Shown: positions 11,263 to 22,337 of the stretch, in pieces
Layout of the letters: the number at the start of each line of letters is the position of its first letter
How positions within the stretch are numbered: position 1 is the stretch's first letter
Translations under genes and position numbers: made by a program
NCBI GenBank assembly: GCA_029237695.1
Contig: CM055266.1
Span: forward strand, 7,891,805 to 7,955,804
Direction: 5' to 3'
DNA from: Conchocele bisecta
Taxonomy: Eukaryota; Mollusca; Bivalvia; Lucinida; Thyasiridae
Length of the DNA: 64,000 nt
The notes under the pieces: generated by a model
Database searches by the model: none
Seen by the model: the letters and a program-made list of their open reading frames with translations, nothing else
Told to the model about the DNA's origin: nothing

Positions 11263-11752
11263 ATTATGAAAGCTGCCAGCGAGGAGATTAGCTTAATGAT
11301 AACGCTACCCTTCTTTTAGTAGCATTACTAGCTATTTAGTTAAAAATATGTGTGTGTTAATATGGTTAGTTAATAGCGCATGGGGGAAATTTAGTGGGCC
11401 GGAAATCGTCGAGCCGTTGGCGAGATGTATTTCAGCCGCCTTAAATCCCTCCCCCCCCCCCCCCCACACGCGCTGTTAACTATCGATATTCAACGAGAAG
11501 ACATGATCTAACTAATTTATTGCACGGATACGACGAAAACCTGATATTAAATGTTGTCAATATATATTGTAAATTTGAATACAATAGCTATGATTAAACA
11601 ATTTAATTACAGCCATTCCCAGTGGATACCCCGCTTTTATTTACATTTCCGGAGACATGCCCTCAATATGCTGCGGTCTTGTGACCATACCAGGCGTCTG
11701 TTGTCTGGTTGACAATCTTACCGACGCTGGATTACTACGTTTGCAATCAGTG
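11263..11752. other. No recognised feature; poly-C tract
   Basis: Contains a poly-C run at about 11450-11464. The rest is unassigned. Confidence 0.4.
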
Positions 11753-11886
11753 TATAACCAACCCAGCCTGCACATCTGCGCTGTTTGATTAGTGACTACG
11801 GTGTTTCGCGGTTCTATCATATAACCAACCCAGCCTGCACATCTGCGCTGTTTGATTAGTGACTACGGTGTTCGCGGTTCTATCGC
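11753..11886 (+). repeat. 67-bp tandem duplication
   Basis: Two adjacent copies starting TATAACCAACCCAGCCTGC at 11753 and 11820. They appear identical except for one missing T in GGTGTTTCGCGG, which points to a very recent duplication. Confidence 0.9.
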
Positions 11887-12131
11887 CGTGCTCCTTATAC
11901 CTTCTGCCAATCTGGGCGCAATTTCCGAATTTGACAGTTTGATTTGCTGAGACTGAGCACAACTCAACATCAACCGAACATGTTTTCTTTTCTGATTTTG
12001 AGCATAATCTTGAACGGGGTACGTACTCGGAAAGTTTATTTCAGCACGGGCCGTAACATATATCATGAAAACCGTGATCATTATTGGTAGGTGGCAAAAT
12101 ATCAATGCTGATCGGGATCTACACTGGTCAG

Positions 12132-12476
12132 TATGGAAGCGTCCTGGTGCCAATGCTAAACTGTTGTGTCTCCTAATTAGGAGATACTAACTCCGAATTA
12201 GGAGATACAAAGTCCTAATTATGAGATATTAACTCCGAATTAGGAGACGGCATCTAAAACAAAATTAGGAGTAACTATCTCCTAATTAGGACTTACTATC
12301 TCCTAATTAGGACTTAGTATCTCCTGATTAGGACTTATTATCTCCTAAATAGGACTTGCTATCTATTTCGATGCAAATTATCTCCTAATTACGAGATATT
12401 AACTCCTAATCATGATATATTAAGTCCTAATTAGGAGATAAATATATTTTAGCATTGGCACCATAACGCTTCCATA
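12132..12476. mobile_element. CCTAATTAGG palindrome-array element, short copy
   Basis: 345 bp. The left end TATGGAAGCGTCCTGGTGCC and the right end, in reverse complement TATGGAAGCGTTATGGTGCC, form about 29-bp terminal repeats with two mismatches. The interior is again CCTAATTAGG variants with AGATA and ACTTA linkers. Less than half the length of the copy at 3884-4681, so the array changes unit number between copies. Confidence 0.85.
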
Positions 12477-12615
12477 GGCCAGTAATGCACACAGTGTACC
12501 ATATATTATATGATTGTAGGAACTGTAATCGGCATTTTCACAACACTAGTAGCATTTTGTATCATATAGCGCCATGAAACTTCGTATTCGGAATAACGCG
12601 AAAATCTAGGACAAG

Positions 12616-13400
12616 TATGGCAAGCCAAATGCACAATAATTCCTTAAACCATGGTTTGGAGCTTAAACCTAGTTTAGTCTCCTCAAATCCTAGTTTGGGC
12701 TTAAACTGCTATTTGAGATCCCAAATGGTAGTTTTCTTAAACCCTGGTTTGGGCAATTTATATTGTGCACTTGGCGGCTCAAACCACCGATTAGACTCTC
12801 AAAATAGGGTTTCTGATAGCTTAAACCACGGTTTGAGCTCAAACCCCAGTTCAGACTGCCCAAACCCTTGTTTAGGCTCGCCAAATGCACAATAATTCAC
12901 TAAACCCCAGTTTCAGAGTCTAATCTATGGTTTAGGCTCTCAAACCCCAGTTTGGGCAATTATTGTGCATTTGGCCAGAAACTGCCGTTGGAGGTCATAA
13001 TCCAATAAATAGCCTAAACCCTTGTTTGGACCCAAACCACAGTTTAAGAAAAAAACTGCCGCACGTGTTCCCAAACGGTAGTTTTCTTATACCCTGGTTT
13101 GAGCAATTATTGTGAACTTGGCGGCAGAAACCACCGTTTAGACTCTCAAACAAGGGTTTCTGATAGCTTAAACCTCGGTTTGGGCTCAAACCCCAGTTTA
13201 GATGGCCCAAACCCTAGTTTAGGCTCGCCAAATGCACAATAATTTACAAAACCCCAGTTTGAGAGTGTAAACTATGGTTTAGGCTCCCACACCCCAGTTT
13301 GAGCAATTATTTTGCATTTAGCCAGAAACTGCCATTTGATATCGTAATCGGTAGTTAATTTACGAAATCGGCCTAAACGGTGGTTTCTGCTACCCGTCAC
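12616..13400. mobile_element. AAACC/GGTTT palindrome-array element, long copy
   Basis: Starts TATGGCAAGCCAAATGCAC and consists of repeated short palindromes such as TTAAACCATGGTTTGG and AAACCCCAGTTTGGG, spaced 10-25 bp. AATTATTGTGCATTTGGCCA at about 12957, 13301 and variants is the inverse of the left-end word. The array seems to hold two to three head-to-tail or inverted sub-blocks. The 12617-12895 open frame (a repetitive Asn/Leu/Ser-rich peptide) is a by-product of the repeat. A second copy begins at 14693. Confidence 0.75.
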
Positions 13401-13560
13401 AACCCGAGTTACGATTGGTTAAGCGAGCACAAAGCCTAGTTATCATTGGCTGATCGCTTAAATATGTTGTGGGCATCCGTCACAACCCGAGTTACGATTG
13501 GTTAATCGATCTCAAAGCCTAGTTACCATTGGCTGATCGATTTAGCCTACGGTTATCGGA
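13395..13560 (+). repeat. 83-bp tandem duplication
   Basis: CGTCACAACCCGAGTTACGA begins at 13395 and again at 13478, and both units end in CATTGGCTGATCG. Directly follows the AAACC array. Confidence 0.85.
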
Positions 13561-14149
13561 GGCATGGAAATGCACGGCGTCACTAAATGGCGTAATGGTC
13601 GATTATTTGGATACAAGTGAAAATGCGGCGTAATGGTGGAAAATCGGCGTAATTATCGGAGAGAGGTGAATGCACATACATCCATCCATCTTTGCTTTTC
13701 TTTATTGATTTAAAAGAGGACCCAAAACCAATTGCGCATAGTACACGTAATATGTGAAATTATATTTTATTACTAATTTGATATTATTGGTAAGAAGTTG
13801 TCGATTGAATACATGTGATATGCTATTGCACTTCCGCGCAGTCTGCTCAGGGTCTACGATGTTTGCAATAAAGAGTTGTGCTGAGATTTATATATTTTGT
13901 ATGTAAACGTATTAGGTGTTCAACTTGGTGGTTGGGGTGTATTCTATTTGTATACAGTCCTTTGTTTGATGTAAATGGTTACATTGGTGGGCTGCGATGA
14001 TAGACACTGAGTCTCCTTATTGAGTATATTATTTAGTAGCTAAGTTACGTCGACATCGTACCCTATATATGTTTACATGTTGATCTTGATTAAATGCACA
14101 TGGAATTAATGAAACTGTAAACGTATACAACCCAGTGTATTTATTTCAG
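13561..14149. other. No recognised feature
   Basis: Unassigned AT-rich sequence. Confidence 0.4.
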
Positions 14150-14451
14150 TAGCCGATTTCACCAACATTGCAAAGTATACTTTTCTAGCAAAGTATACTT
14201 TGAGGGAGAACTTTTCAATTTTAGGATAAATTTATTAATTTTTATTATACTGAATTTATTACATTATCACATCCATTTTGGCTGTGATAATGTAATACAT
14301 TCAGTATAATAATTCTGCATAAATTTAAGCATCAACTATATACAGTCGTTAGTTCTATATGAAATAATGCATTTCGGGAAAATTAATGATGTCTCCCTCA
14401 AAGTATACTTTTCTAGAAAAGTATACTTTGCGATTTTGATGAAATCGGCTA
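14150..14451. mobile_element. AAGTATACTTT foldback MITE, full copy
   Basis: 302 bp and largely self-complementary. The ends are TAGCCGATTTCACCAACATT and, inverted, TAGCCGATTTCATCAAAATC; each arm carries the doublet AAAGTATACTTTTCTAG-AAAGTATACTTT then GAGGGAGA. The centre is also inverted (TTACATTATCACA / TGTGATAATGTAA). A left-deleted copy lies at 21878-22077. Confidence 0.85.
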
Positions 14452-14552
14452 CAGGTCACCTCTTCTTTTTCCATAAAAAAATAACTCACAGCCTTTGCGT
14501 GTTGATAGTATTTAACCCGTTGGAGGTAAAACCATTTGATACCAATCAATAC

Positions 14553-14660
14553 ATGGGGTAATGGAGAATTAATGTTTGTTTTGCCAGAATATGTCTTAGA
14601 TGATGTCTCTGATATAAAGAACATGTTGTGCCTACTGAGCGGACATGTACCTTTAAATCT
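14553..14660 (-). mobile_element. TTAAAGGTACAT MITE, end fragment
   Basis: In reverse complement it begins TTAAAGGTACATGTCCGCTC and matches the left end of the 513-bp element at 22586-23098 (AGTAGGCACA, ATCAGAGACATCATCT, TTCTGGCAAAA). Confidence 0.7.
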
Positions 14661-14692
14661 GTCATGCCAATAAGAGGTGACTGTGCTTGTCT

Positions 14693-15365
14693 ATGGCAAG
14701 CCAAATGAACAATAATTCCTTAAAGGTTAGACACCACCAAATAGTTTTACTATATAATTTAACCGAATGCCATCCAATAAGGCCAGTCTCTCCTACTTTC
14801 ACTATTCGTATGGATGTTGTGGGACCCACTTGTACATGACCTGCAGCCAGTCTGTACTGGTTCTGCATGAACTAAACAATAGGTTCACTTACTCCTAAGA
14901 AAGAAAAATCCAACCTTGTCATATCCTCCAATATTGTGTACATTTGTTGGCCACGGAAACTCCGTGTACATCAAGTGACCAACAGGTTCAGTGTTTTCTT
15001 TTAAATGCTACAAATATGTTGAAAACTGGTGTTAAAGGCACCCCAAAATGTTCCTCAAGTGAAACTGGGTAGTAATGGATCAAGATTTGCAAGCAAACGG
15101 TGTCTGTGACCTCAAAACACCCGCACTATTTTTTTATACCGGACTACTTTTGCATACACCCTGGGCGGTTTCGCACCATTTGGTGTCTTCTAACCTAAAC
15201 CATGGTTTGGAGCTTAAACCCTAGCTTAGGCACGTCAAACCCTAGTTTGGGCACGCCAAATGCACAATAATTTACTAAACCCCAGTTTGAGAGTCAGTTA
15301 TTGCGCATTTGGCCAGAAACTGCCGTTTGAGATCGTAATCCAATAAAAAGCCTAAATCCTAATTA
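14693..15365. mobile_element. AAACC/GGTTT palindrome-array element, interrupted copy
   Basis: Starts CTATGGCAAGCCAAATGAAC like the copy at 12616, is interrupted after TTCCTTAAA, and resumes at 15196 with TAAACCATGGTTTGGAGC. It ends near GTAATCCAATAAAAAGCC. The uninterrupted order is seen at 12635-12664. Confidence 0.8.
14725..15195. mobile_element. GGTTAGACACC MITE nested in a palindrome array
   Basis: 471-bp insertion. The left end is GGTTAGACACCACCAAAT and the right end in reverse complement is GGTTAGAAGACACCAAATGG. It is flanked by TAAA on both sides (14721-14724 and 15196-15199). The sister array at 12640 shows the unfilled site as a single TAAA. An open frame at 14662-14868 has no recognisable domain, so the element looks nonautonomous. 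Confidence 0.85.
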
Positions 15366-15820
15366 AAAAAACAATGAAGTATGCTATAAGTTCAGGTGTA
15401 TTCCAATTTAATTATGCTCAGTTGGTATGATATGACATATCGCAAGTTGAATAATGTGGCGGCCAGCAAAAATAATCAATATTTAGGAATGTAAACTTGA
15501 AATTCAAGTTAATTCAATTATTATTCAGCTGTTTTCCAGTTTAATTATTCTCCGTCGGTATAATATAAGAGTTCGCAAGTTAAATCTTTTGGCGGTCAGG
15601 AAAAATAATTTTTACGAATGATAACTTGAACTTTAAGACAGAAGTCTGGACGAAAATACAAAGACCACCAACTACACATTCTTTATTTGGCAACGAAGCA
15701 ATTATCTTTGAATCAAACGATGATCAGGTATATAGTTGGTCCTTAAAGTTTCGGTTATCATTTTGCAAACATATTACAAACAAGTGAGAGCACTTATACA
15801 TATTATTTAGTTGGCATAGT
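15366..15820. other. No recognised feature
   Basis: AT-rich. Two related stretches (CAGTTGGTATGATATGACAT and CCGTCGGTATAATATAAGAG) suggest an old internal duplication of about 130 bp. Confidence 0.35.
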
Positions 15821-16220
15821 CAAGGTGTATGATAACGTGGTACTAACAACAACAACAAGTACCGATTCAAAGTACGTATTATTTTATAGTTTCCTTATTA
15901 CGTACCGTATTTTGATGAACTATGGTGCATCAAGCTCGTCTTGTTAAGCTGCATTTGGTGGTCTTTGTATTTTCGCCCAAACCTCTCTCGTTTTTGCGAA
16001 GAATCGATTTCCGTGTCTCCGACACGGAAATGGATTCTACGCAAAAACGACATAAGTCTGTGCCAAACTCCATAGACCATCAAATGCAGCTCATGAAGAC
16101 GCGTTTGCTGCGCCATATTTCATCAAAATCCGTTGCATATTAAGGAAAATATCAAATAATACTTACTTTGGAGTGGACGTTGTTGTTGTTGTTGTTGTAA
16201 CCACGTGATCATGCACCTTG
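15821..16220. mobile_element. Palindromic ACAAC MITE, full copy 1
   Basis: 400 bp, with arms of about 150 bp. Left CAAGGTGTATGATAACGTGG and right, inverted, CAAGGTGCATGATCACGTGG. Both arms carry an (ACAAC)n tract, AGTACGTATTATTT-like sequence, TTTGATGAA..TATGG and AGCTGCATTTGGTGGTCT. The centre is a hairpin around GATTTCCGTGTC/GACACGGAAAT. Open frames on both strands across it (15898-16143) are by-products of the palindrome. Confidence 0.85.
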
Positions 16221-16538
16221 ATAGCATAGCACAAATGAAGACGTTTTGAAAGGGTTAACATTCATATATGAGGAAACTGGAGTACTCAGAGGAAACTCAC
16301 TCGTCCGGTCTGGTGACCACTATGTGGAAGCTATGTTACGTCTCTCAATTCTGGATCAATGGTCATGTAATGCCGCGCAGTGTCCCGGTGCACGGGAAGC
16401 GTGAAGAAGAGAGAGGGTCAATGGAGGGACCTGGCACCGGTGATGCATATAGCACAACGAGTCCCGAGCAGAACCAATCCATCACAGGCAGCATTTGACA
16501 CACACTTTAAGTTGGTGTCGCATAGTCGGTAACAATAT
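16221..16538. other. No recognised feature
   Basis: A 76-codon frame at 16268-16498 has no recognisable domain. Nothing else is seen. Confidence 0.35.
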
Positions 16539-16745
16539 ACAGTGAAACCTCTCCAAGCCGGACACCCTGGGACCTCCCAGGGTGTCCGGCTTGGAGAGGT
16601 TTCACTGTAAATCAGGCAGTTGATCATTCTGAGCCATAGCTGACGTGCTATGCGATCACGAACAAACATTATCACCTGAGATAAATGCCCAATAAACTCA
16701 TCAAATAAGATCCGAGGTGTTGTCGTGTTATCCAGTTCCACTGTA
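16539..16745. mobile_element. Tigger/pogo-like MITE with terminal palindrome
   Basis: A nearly perfect 71-bp palindrome (16539-16609) reads ACAGTGAAACCTCTCCAAGC and mirrors itself about GGACCTCC. The segment runs to CCAGTTCCACTGTA at 16745. The whole is an inverted relative of 40101-40310 (shared CTCAGGTGATAATGT and CTCAGAATGATCAA). Termini resemble pogo/Tigger-type ends. Confidence 0.7.
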
Positions 16746-17747
16746 TGTCGTTTTTTGTCATAAGAACGTTGCGATAGTTGTGTTACATGGACATCCTAGC
16801 CTAACGTTGCAGACACGTGAACACGGGACGTGAACACGTCGGCTCACCGGGTGTCCGCGTACCTCCATGCGTTAACACGTCGTTAGTTTCGGATGTAGAA
16901 CAGTAGCAAATTATTATGTGCAAGCTTATAGCAGCATGGTGTTAAAGTTAAGAAGAAAGACTTAAACACACAATTGAATGTATACCAGTTGGCTAAGTCA
17001 TTTAAAAGGAAAAACAAGATCATACGAATGTCACAAGTTATAATGTCAGTTTCTGATATTCAGCTTAAGTGAGTACATGTAGTATGTGCAAGTATGTTTG
17101 CCGTATGTATTGTAGACTTATAGTGGCTGAGACACAGACTCAAACGCACATTGGTCCGAAGTGCTACGGACGGACAAATGTATGTTCTCACGAATGGATA
17201 GTTATGTGACTATTATTTTGTTTAAATAGCCACGTAAACGTAAAAACTAGCCACACAATAGAAAGGAATGAATGGACGTTACAGTTGCCCTAGCAACTAC
17301 ATGTATATGTAGGTTAAAGTTAACTCAATTTCAGCCGAATAATTCGCACACCACAAGCCCACCCCAGCCCAGACTTAATAATAAGCACTGTTGAACCGTA
17401 TATGCCAATGCGTCACACATGGTGAATAATACGTACGAATACCTCACACAAATGTGTGACGTTTACGTTTGGCATCACTACCCTTTGCAACAAAAACGAA
17501 TGTGTCACATGTTACAAAAACTCGAACTAAAATTAATAAAATATTGTCCAGACGAATATGTCACATGAACATTCGAATGGGGGATAACAGTGCGATAAAA
17601 TCAAACAGAATAGAGCAGGCATATTCACCGGGTTATTTGAAAGTCAATCCGCCATTTACTGTACATTGAAAATATCGAAATACGTTAGGTTTCCATTCGA
17701 TTCGGCTTATATGTAAGGGTGGGAATTGGCTCGAACACCTTCCATAC
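16746..17747. other. No recognised feature
   Basis: Unassigned. A 66-codon frame at 17469-17669 has no recognisable domain. Confidence 0.4.
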
Positions 17748-17942
17748 CCGGAGAAATAGGACTTGTGCCATTTTCAACCAGTTTCCCTGCTGATCACAGT
17801 GCACATTCCTGTAGCCTGATAATTGAATGCCTGTTAGAAGCAGGACGGGTGTTTCATTGATGAAATGGCGAACAGTGCAGATCCTGATCAGACTGTGAGG
17901 ATGCACATGCTGATCGGGATCTACACTGGTCGCAAAGTGGGT
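17748..17942 (+). mobile_element. MITE, TGACTGGAG family, diverged copy
   Basis: Has GGAGAAATAGGACTT, AACCAGTTTCCCTGCTGATCA, the GACGGGTGTTTCATTGATG marker, GAACAGTGCAGATCCTGATC and GATCTACACTGGTCGCAAAG. Ends are eroded. Confidence 0.7.
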
Positions 17943-17969
17943 GGCAGGTGGGAGCATGCGATGGGTAAT

Positions 17970-18120
17970 TTAAAGGCAACATAAACATTCATTCACCATT
18001 ACCCCACGTATTGATTTACATTATTATACATTTTATATCAGACGTAAATTTTAACACTGATATCAGGGGCAATAACCGTGTTTCCTTAAAATGTTAACGG
18101 ACATTACTCTTTAGCGATCG
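17970..18120 (+). mobile_element. TTAAAGGTACAT MITE, internal fragment
   Basis: Matches the 22665-22800 part of the 513-bp element: CATTACCCCACGTATTGATT, ATCAGACGTAA and CCTTAAAATGTTAACGGACA. Both ends are missing. Confidence 0.7.
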
Positions 18121-18249
18121 GGATTCAACAGTAACGTTGACAGTATGTGTCAAACGCAATAAGAGGTAACAAGAGTTGTCAGAAGACAACGAAGCTCGCC
18201 TGTTGGCAGCCTTCATTCAAACTTGTCACAGTTGTATAAAAAACATGAA

Positions 18250-20325
18250 TATCATATAACTTGACCTTGGGATAAGGGGTGTGCGGTGGACCTTGACATT
18301 GAGGTCAGTGGTGGAAGGTGGATCGTGGATTTGATATAGCATGATATAGCATATTAAGATGAATGCATGTATGAAATATCAATACGCTCCCTGAAATGAG
18401 AAGGAAAACAAAATTTAAACCAGCGTTAAGTTTATGAACACACTAAGTTGGTGATTTTCTACAGCATAATAGCTATTCACATCAGGAATACATGTATAAA
18501 TGTGCTAAGTTTGTGACCTTGGCCTTGGCAAAAGGGGTGGGGGGTGGGTCATGGATTTGCTGTAGCACAATAGAGTATTATCAGATGAATGCATGTATGA
18601 AATATGAAGGTGTTCCCTGTAAAGAAACAGAAGTTATATAAAAAGACTTTTACTCCAACGTTAAGTTTATGATGTTGATCTTGGGGAAAGGGTTTGGTGG
18701 GTCATGGATTTGCTGTAGCACAATAGAGGATCATCGGATGAATGCATGTATGAAATATCAAAGCGTTCAAAGTGTAAAGAAACGGACGTTACACAACATT
18801 TACGTCAATGTAAAGTTTGTGAACATGCTAAGTTTGTGACCTTGACCTTGGGGTAAGGGTTGGGTGGTGGGTGGTGGATTTGCTACAGCATGATAGAGGG
18901 TCATCTGAGGAATGTATGTATGAAATATCAAGGCGTTCCATCAAAGGAAACAGTTGTTATCAGACATTTACCCCAACGTTAAGTTTATGAATGTGTCAAG
19001 TTTGTAACCTTGACCTTGGGGTAAGGGGTGGGCGGTGGGTCATGGAATTGCTATAGCACGATAGAGTATCATCAGATGAATGCATGTATGAAATATCAAG
19101 GTGTTGAAAGTGTAAAGAAACAGAAGTTGCACAACATTTACCCGAACGTTAAGTTTATGAACATGCTATGTTTGTGACCTAGACTTTTGGGTAAGGGTTG
19201 GGTGGTGGGTTGTGGATTTGCTACAGCATGATAGAGGGTCATCTGAGGAATGTATGAAATAGCAAGGCGTTCCATGAAAGGAAACAGACATTTACCCCAA
19301 CGCTAAGTTTATGAATGTACTAAGTTTGTGACCTTGACCTCGGGGTAAGGGATGGGCGGTGGGTCATGGATTTGCTATCGCATGATAGAGTATCATCAGA
19401 TGAATGCATATTTGAAATATCAAGGCGTTCCATGAAAGGAAACAGATGTTATAATACATTACCTCAACATTAAGTTTATGAATGTGCTAAGATTGTGACC
19501 TTGACCTTGGGGAAAGGGGTGGGCGGTGAGTCATGAATTGCTACAGCACGATAGAGTATCAGCAGATGAATGCATGTATGCAATATGAAGGCGTTCCCTG
19601 TAAATAAACAGAAGTTACACAACATTTACCCCAACGTTAAGTTTATGAACATGCTAAGTTGTGACCTTGACCTTGGGGTAACGATTCGGTTGGCGGTGGG
19701 TCATGGATTTGCTATAGCACGATAGAGTATCATCAGATGAATGCATGTATGAAATATCAAGGCGTTCCATGAAACGAAACAGATGTTATAAGACATTTAC
19801 CCCAACGTTAAGATTATAGATGTGCTAAGTTTGTGACCTTGACCTTGCGGTAAGGGCTGGATGATGGGTCATGGAGTTGCTACAGCAAGATAGAGGGTCA
19901 TCTGAGGAATGCATGTATGAAATAACAAGGTGTTCCATGAAAGGAAACAGAAGTTATCAGACATTTACCCAACGTTAAGTTTATGAATGTGCCAAGTTTG
20001 TGACCTTGACCTTGGGGTAAGGGCTGGGTGGTGGGTCATGGATTTGCTACAGCATGATAGAGGGTCATCTGAGGAATGCATGTATGAAATAGCAAGGCGT
20101 TCCATGAAAGGAAACAGAAGTTATAAGACATTTACCCCAATGTTAAGTTTATGAACATGCTATGTTTGTGACCTTGACTTTTGGGTAAGGGTTGGGTGGT
20201 GGGTTGTGAATTTGCTACAGCATGATAGAGGGTCATCTGAGGAATGTATGAAATAGCAAGGCGTTCCATGAAAGGAAACAGGCATTTACCCAAACGTTAA
20301 GTTTATGAATGTATTAAGATTTATT
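18250..20325 (+). repeat. Tandem array, about 12 units of 165 bp
   Basis: Each unit has GTGACCTTGACCTTGGGGTA, GTGGGTCATGGATTTGCTA, a CAGATGAATGCATGTATG-type line, AAGGCGTTCCATGAAAGG and CCAACGTTAAGTTTATGAA. Unit starts recur near 18261, 18520, 18670, 18838, 19007, 19175, 19332, 19497, 19665, 19838, 20003 and 20168. Two unit subtypes alternate (GAGTATCATCAGATG against GAGGGTCATCTGAGG), suggesting amplification of higher-order blocks. The array ends abruptly at a LINE fragment. Confidence 0.9.
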
Positions 20326-20329
20326 TAAC

Positions 20330-20720
20330 GTAACAAAAAGGATAAGATAGATAAGATGAAACTACAGGAAAATATTGATAAATTAATGAAGCTAAATATA
20401 CAAACACCAGAAGTGATTAATGCGATAAATAATCATAAATATAGTTTAGAAGTATTTTACAGAAGATGTGCAGAAAGCATCATTTTTAGATCAAAAGTAA
20501 ACTGGGTAAAAGGAGGAGAAAAAAATACAAAATTCTTTGCGGATGTAGAAAAAAAAAATTCCAAAGGAACATGGTCTCTCAATTAAATGTAAATGGGAAA
20601 ACAATAACAAATACGAACTTTTAGTGGATTATAAAATTGCTGCTAAGTCAGTTGCTAATCGAATTAAAAGTGTTTTAAATACAGTATTATACTCATCTCA
20701 AACTAATTGTATTAAGGACC
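20330..20720 (+). pseudogene. L1/Tx1-like LINE ORF2 fragment
   Basis: The first part (20356-20586) encodes the linker between endonuclease and reverse transcriptase, with the motif KVNWVKGGEKNTKFF typical of L1/Tx1-like ORF2 proteins. From about 20620 another frame encodes VDYKIAAKSVANRIKSVLN, which lies well inside the reverse transcriptase domain. The region between is missing, so this is an internally deleted, dead copy. It abuts the 165-bp tandem array on the left and a dispersed repeat on the right. Confidence 0.8.
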
Positions 20721-20960
20721 CTGACCATCTAATGATTCATGTATAATTGCTTCGTAAATGTGATGGGATATATGCTTAACATACATGTCAACATTCTCTT
20801 CTTACTCTATCCTATACGATGCATGGCGTTTCCATGTCGGCCATCTTAGCGTGTACAAGCCATCAGCCATGTTACCTCTTATTGCGTTTGACACATACCA
20901 TTAATAATATGACAAACACATGAATACAATTTCGTGCAACATGATGGGGAGACATCTGAC
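20713..20960 (+). repeat. AAGGACC..AATGATTCATG dispersed repeat, copy 1
   Basis: Shares with 26007-26235 the stretches CCAATGATTCATG (TAATGATTCATG here), ATAATTGCTTC, AAATGTGATGGGATAT, ATTATGACAAACACATGAAT-like sequence and CAACATGATGGGGAGACATC. No terminal repeats recognised. Confidence 0.75.
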
Positions 20961-21514
20961 TACTATGCAGCCCTGGTATTATAATAACCTGACATGGTGG
21001 CAGGTCCATACCACACCAAAGTCACTTGGCCCCTTCCTTCCCCTAAAGTAATAGGATTACGTATAATCGTATTATTCATAAAAATTAGGTTCAACTCTCA
21101 CACACAATACTGTAGAAATCCATAACGTTAAATTTATAATTGCCATAATGTATCAGGACTCGCTGTATTATTGATGCTTGTAATTTCAGAAATGCTATCC
21201 TAATGAGTGTTTTGTAATCATTTTCTAAGAGTACAGAGTTATTTAACTTAAAATATCCTCAACTGGTCTTCTCTGTTGGTTATTAATGTTTATAGTTAAT
21301 TGAACCAATGTATGGTATGTTTCTATGCTGCTTTTTATCTCACATTTGGAAATAATATTGGCTATATTATCCGATACCAAATAACAGTCCAGTCTACAGA
21401 AAAGTGCCGGTTTTGAATTAGAAGGCCATGTGAATCTTTGCTATTTTTCCATGAAATTAATAATCTGATCTCTATTATTAATATTTATTCCTTGCAACCG
21501 ACTTAAAAACCCAT
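20961..21514. other. No recognised feature
   Basis: AT-rich, possibly decayed LINE sequence on the minus strand between 21240 and 21490, but no frame is clear enough to call. Confidence 0.3.
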
Positions 21515-21679
21515 TTTATCCCGTCAACACAGTGCGTATGTGACGTGAAACACGGTGCCGTGAAACATTTTTGATATCCTGTCAATACGACATAATCACT
21601 GCGTATGAATATGTGCGGTGAATGGGGTTATATTTTTGCATTTTTTTAAAAAGCCGTTTGTATGTGTTGACGGGATAAA
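21515..21679. mobile_element. 165-bp MITE with perfect 17-bp ends
   Basis: TTTATCCCGTCAACACA at 21515-21531 and its exact reverse complement at 21663-21679. The interior carries partially inverted GTGCGTATG / CTGCGTATG words. Only copy in the window. Confidence 0.75.
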
Positions 21680-21877
21680 TAGAACGTAAACTACTAGTTA
21701 ATCCAGAGCTGCTTAAAATGATGTAAGTTCAATAACAAAATAAACGATATTCCAAATATGAATAATATTAATATCAAAGGTAAATCATTCCATCATTATT
21801 CGGGACGGTACATGTAGGTAACACAGATTCAGGAGCGAAATTGCAACAAGTTTCGCCAATGAAACAGAGTGACATGT

Positions 21878-22077
21878 AGCCTATTTCATCAACATTGCAA
21901 TTTTGGCTGTGATAATGTAATAAATTCAGTATAATAATTCTGCATAGTTTTAATCATCAAATATATGCAATCGTTAGTTCTGCATGAAATAATGCATTTC
22001 GGAAAAATCAATGATTTCTCCCTCAAAGTATACTTTGCTAGGAAAGTATACTTTGCAATGTTGATGAAATCGGCTAC
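21878..22077. mobile_element. AAGTATACTTT foldback MITE, deleted copy
   Basis: Left part starts near CTATTTCATCAACATTGCAA and jumps to TTTTGGCTGTGATAATGTAA, skipping the left doublet present at 14150. The right arm is intact through GATGAAATCGGCTACAG. Confidence 0.8.
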
Positions 22078-22183
22078 AGATCTGGGACCAAGCACATCGG
22101 ATTACTTGGCCTCACTTGTAAGTTAATCATTGAACGAAAGTTGTCGTCTGCTGTTGCTTTATATTTGCCTTCTTTCTCAATTA

Positions 22184-22262
22184 AAACATGGTTTGACAGC
22201 AGTTGATAATTATTTCATTTGGAAATGATATATAAAGTGCAGTCAAAACATGTTTTTGATGA
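22184..22262. ncRNA. AAACATG hairpin, copy 1 (hairpin element or pre-miRNA-like)
   Basis: Arms start TAAAACATGGTTTGACAGCA and end AGTCAAAACATGTTTTTG, pairing with several mismatches around a TTTCATTTGGAAATGA turn. A better-paired relative is at 37728-37812. Size and shape would suit a microRNA precursor, but repeated copies point to a small foldback element; the RNA label is tentative. Confidence 0.3.
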
Positions 22263-22337
22263 GAAAAATAGAATACAAAAATAAACAGCAGACGACACAC
22301 ATTAATTAAACAAGGGTTAATACCAGGCAGTGTCACA

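Noticed and set aside
12617..13210. Asn/Leu/Ser-rich repeat proteins on both strands
   Set aside because: By-products of the AAACC/GGTTT palindrome array, which reads similarly on both strands.
16268..16498. 76-codon frame MRKLEYSEETHSS
   Set aside because: No domain, no splice support, and it overlaps an antisense frame of similar length.
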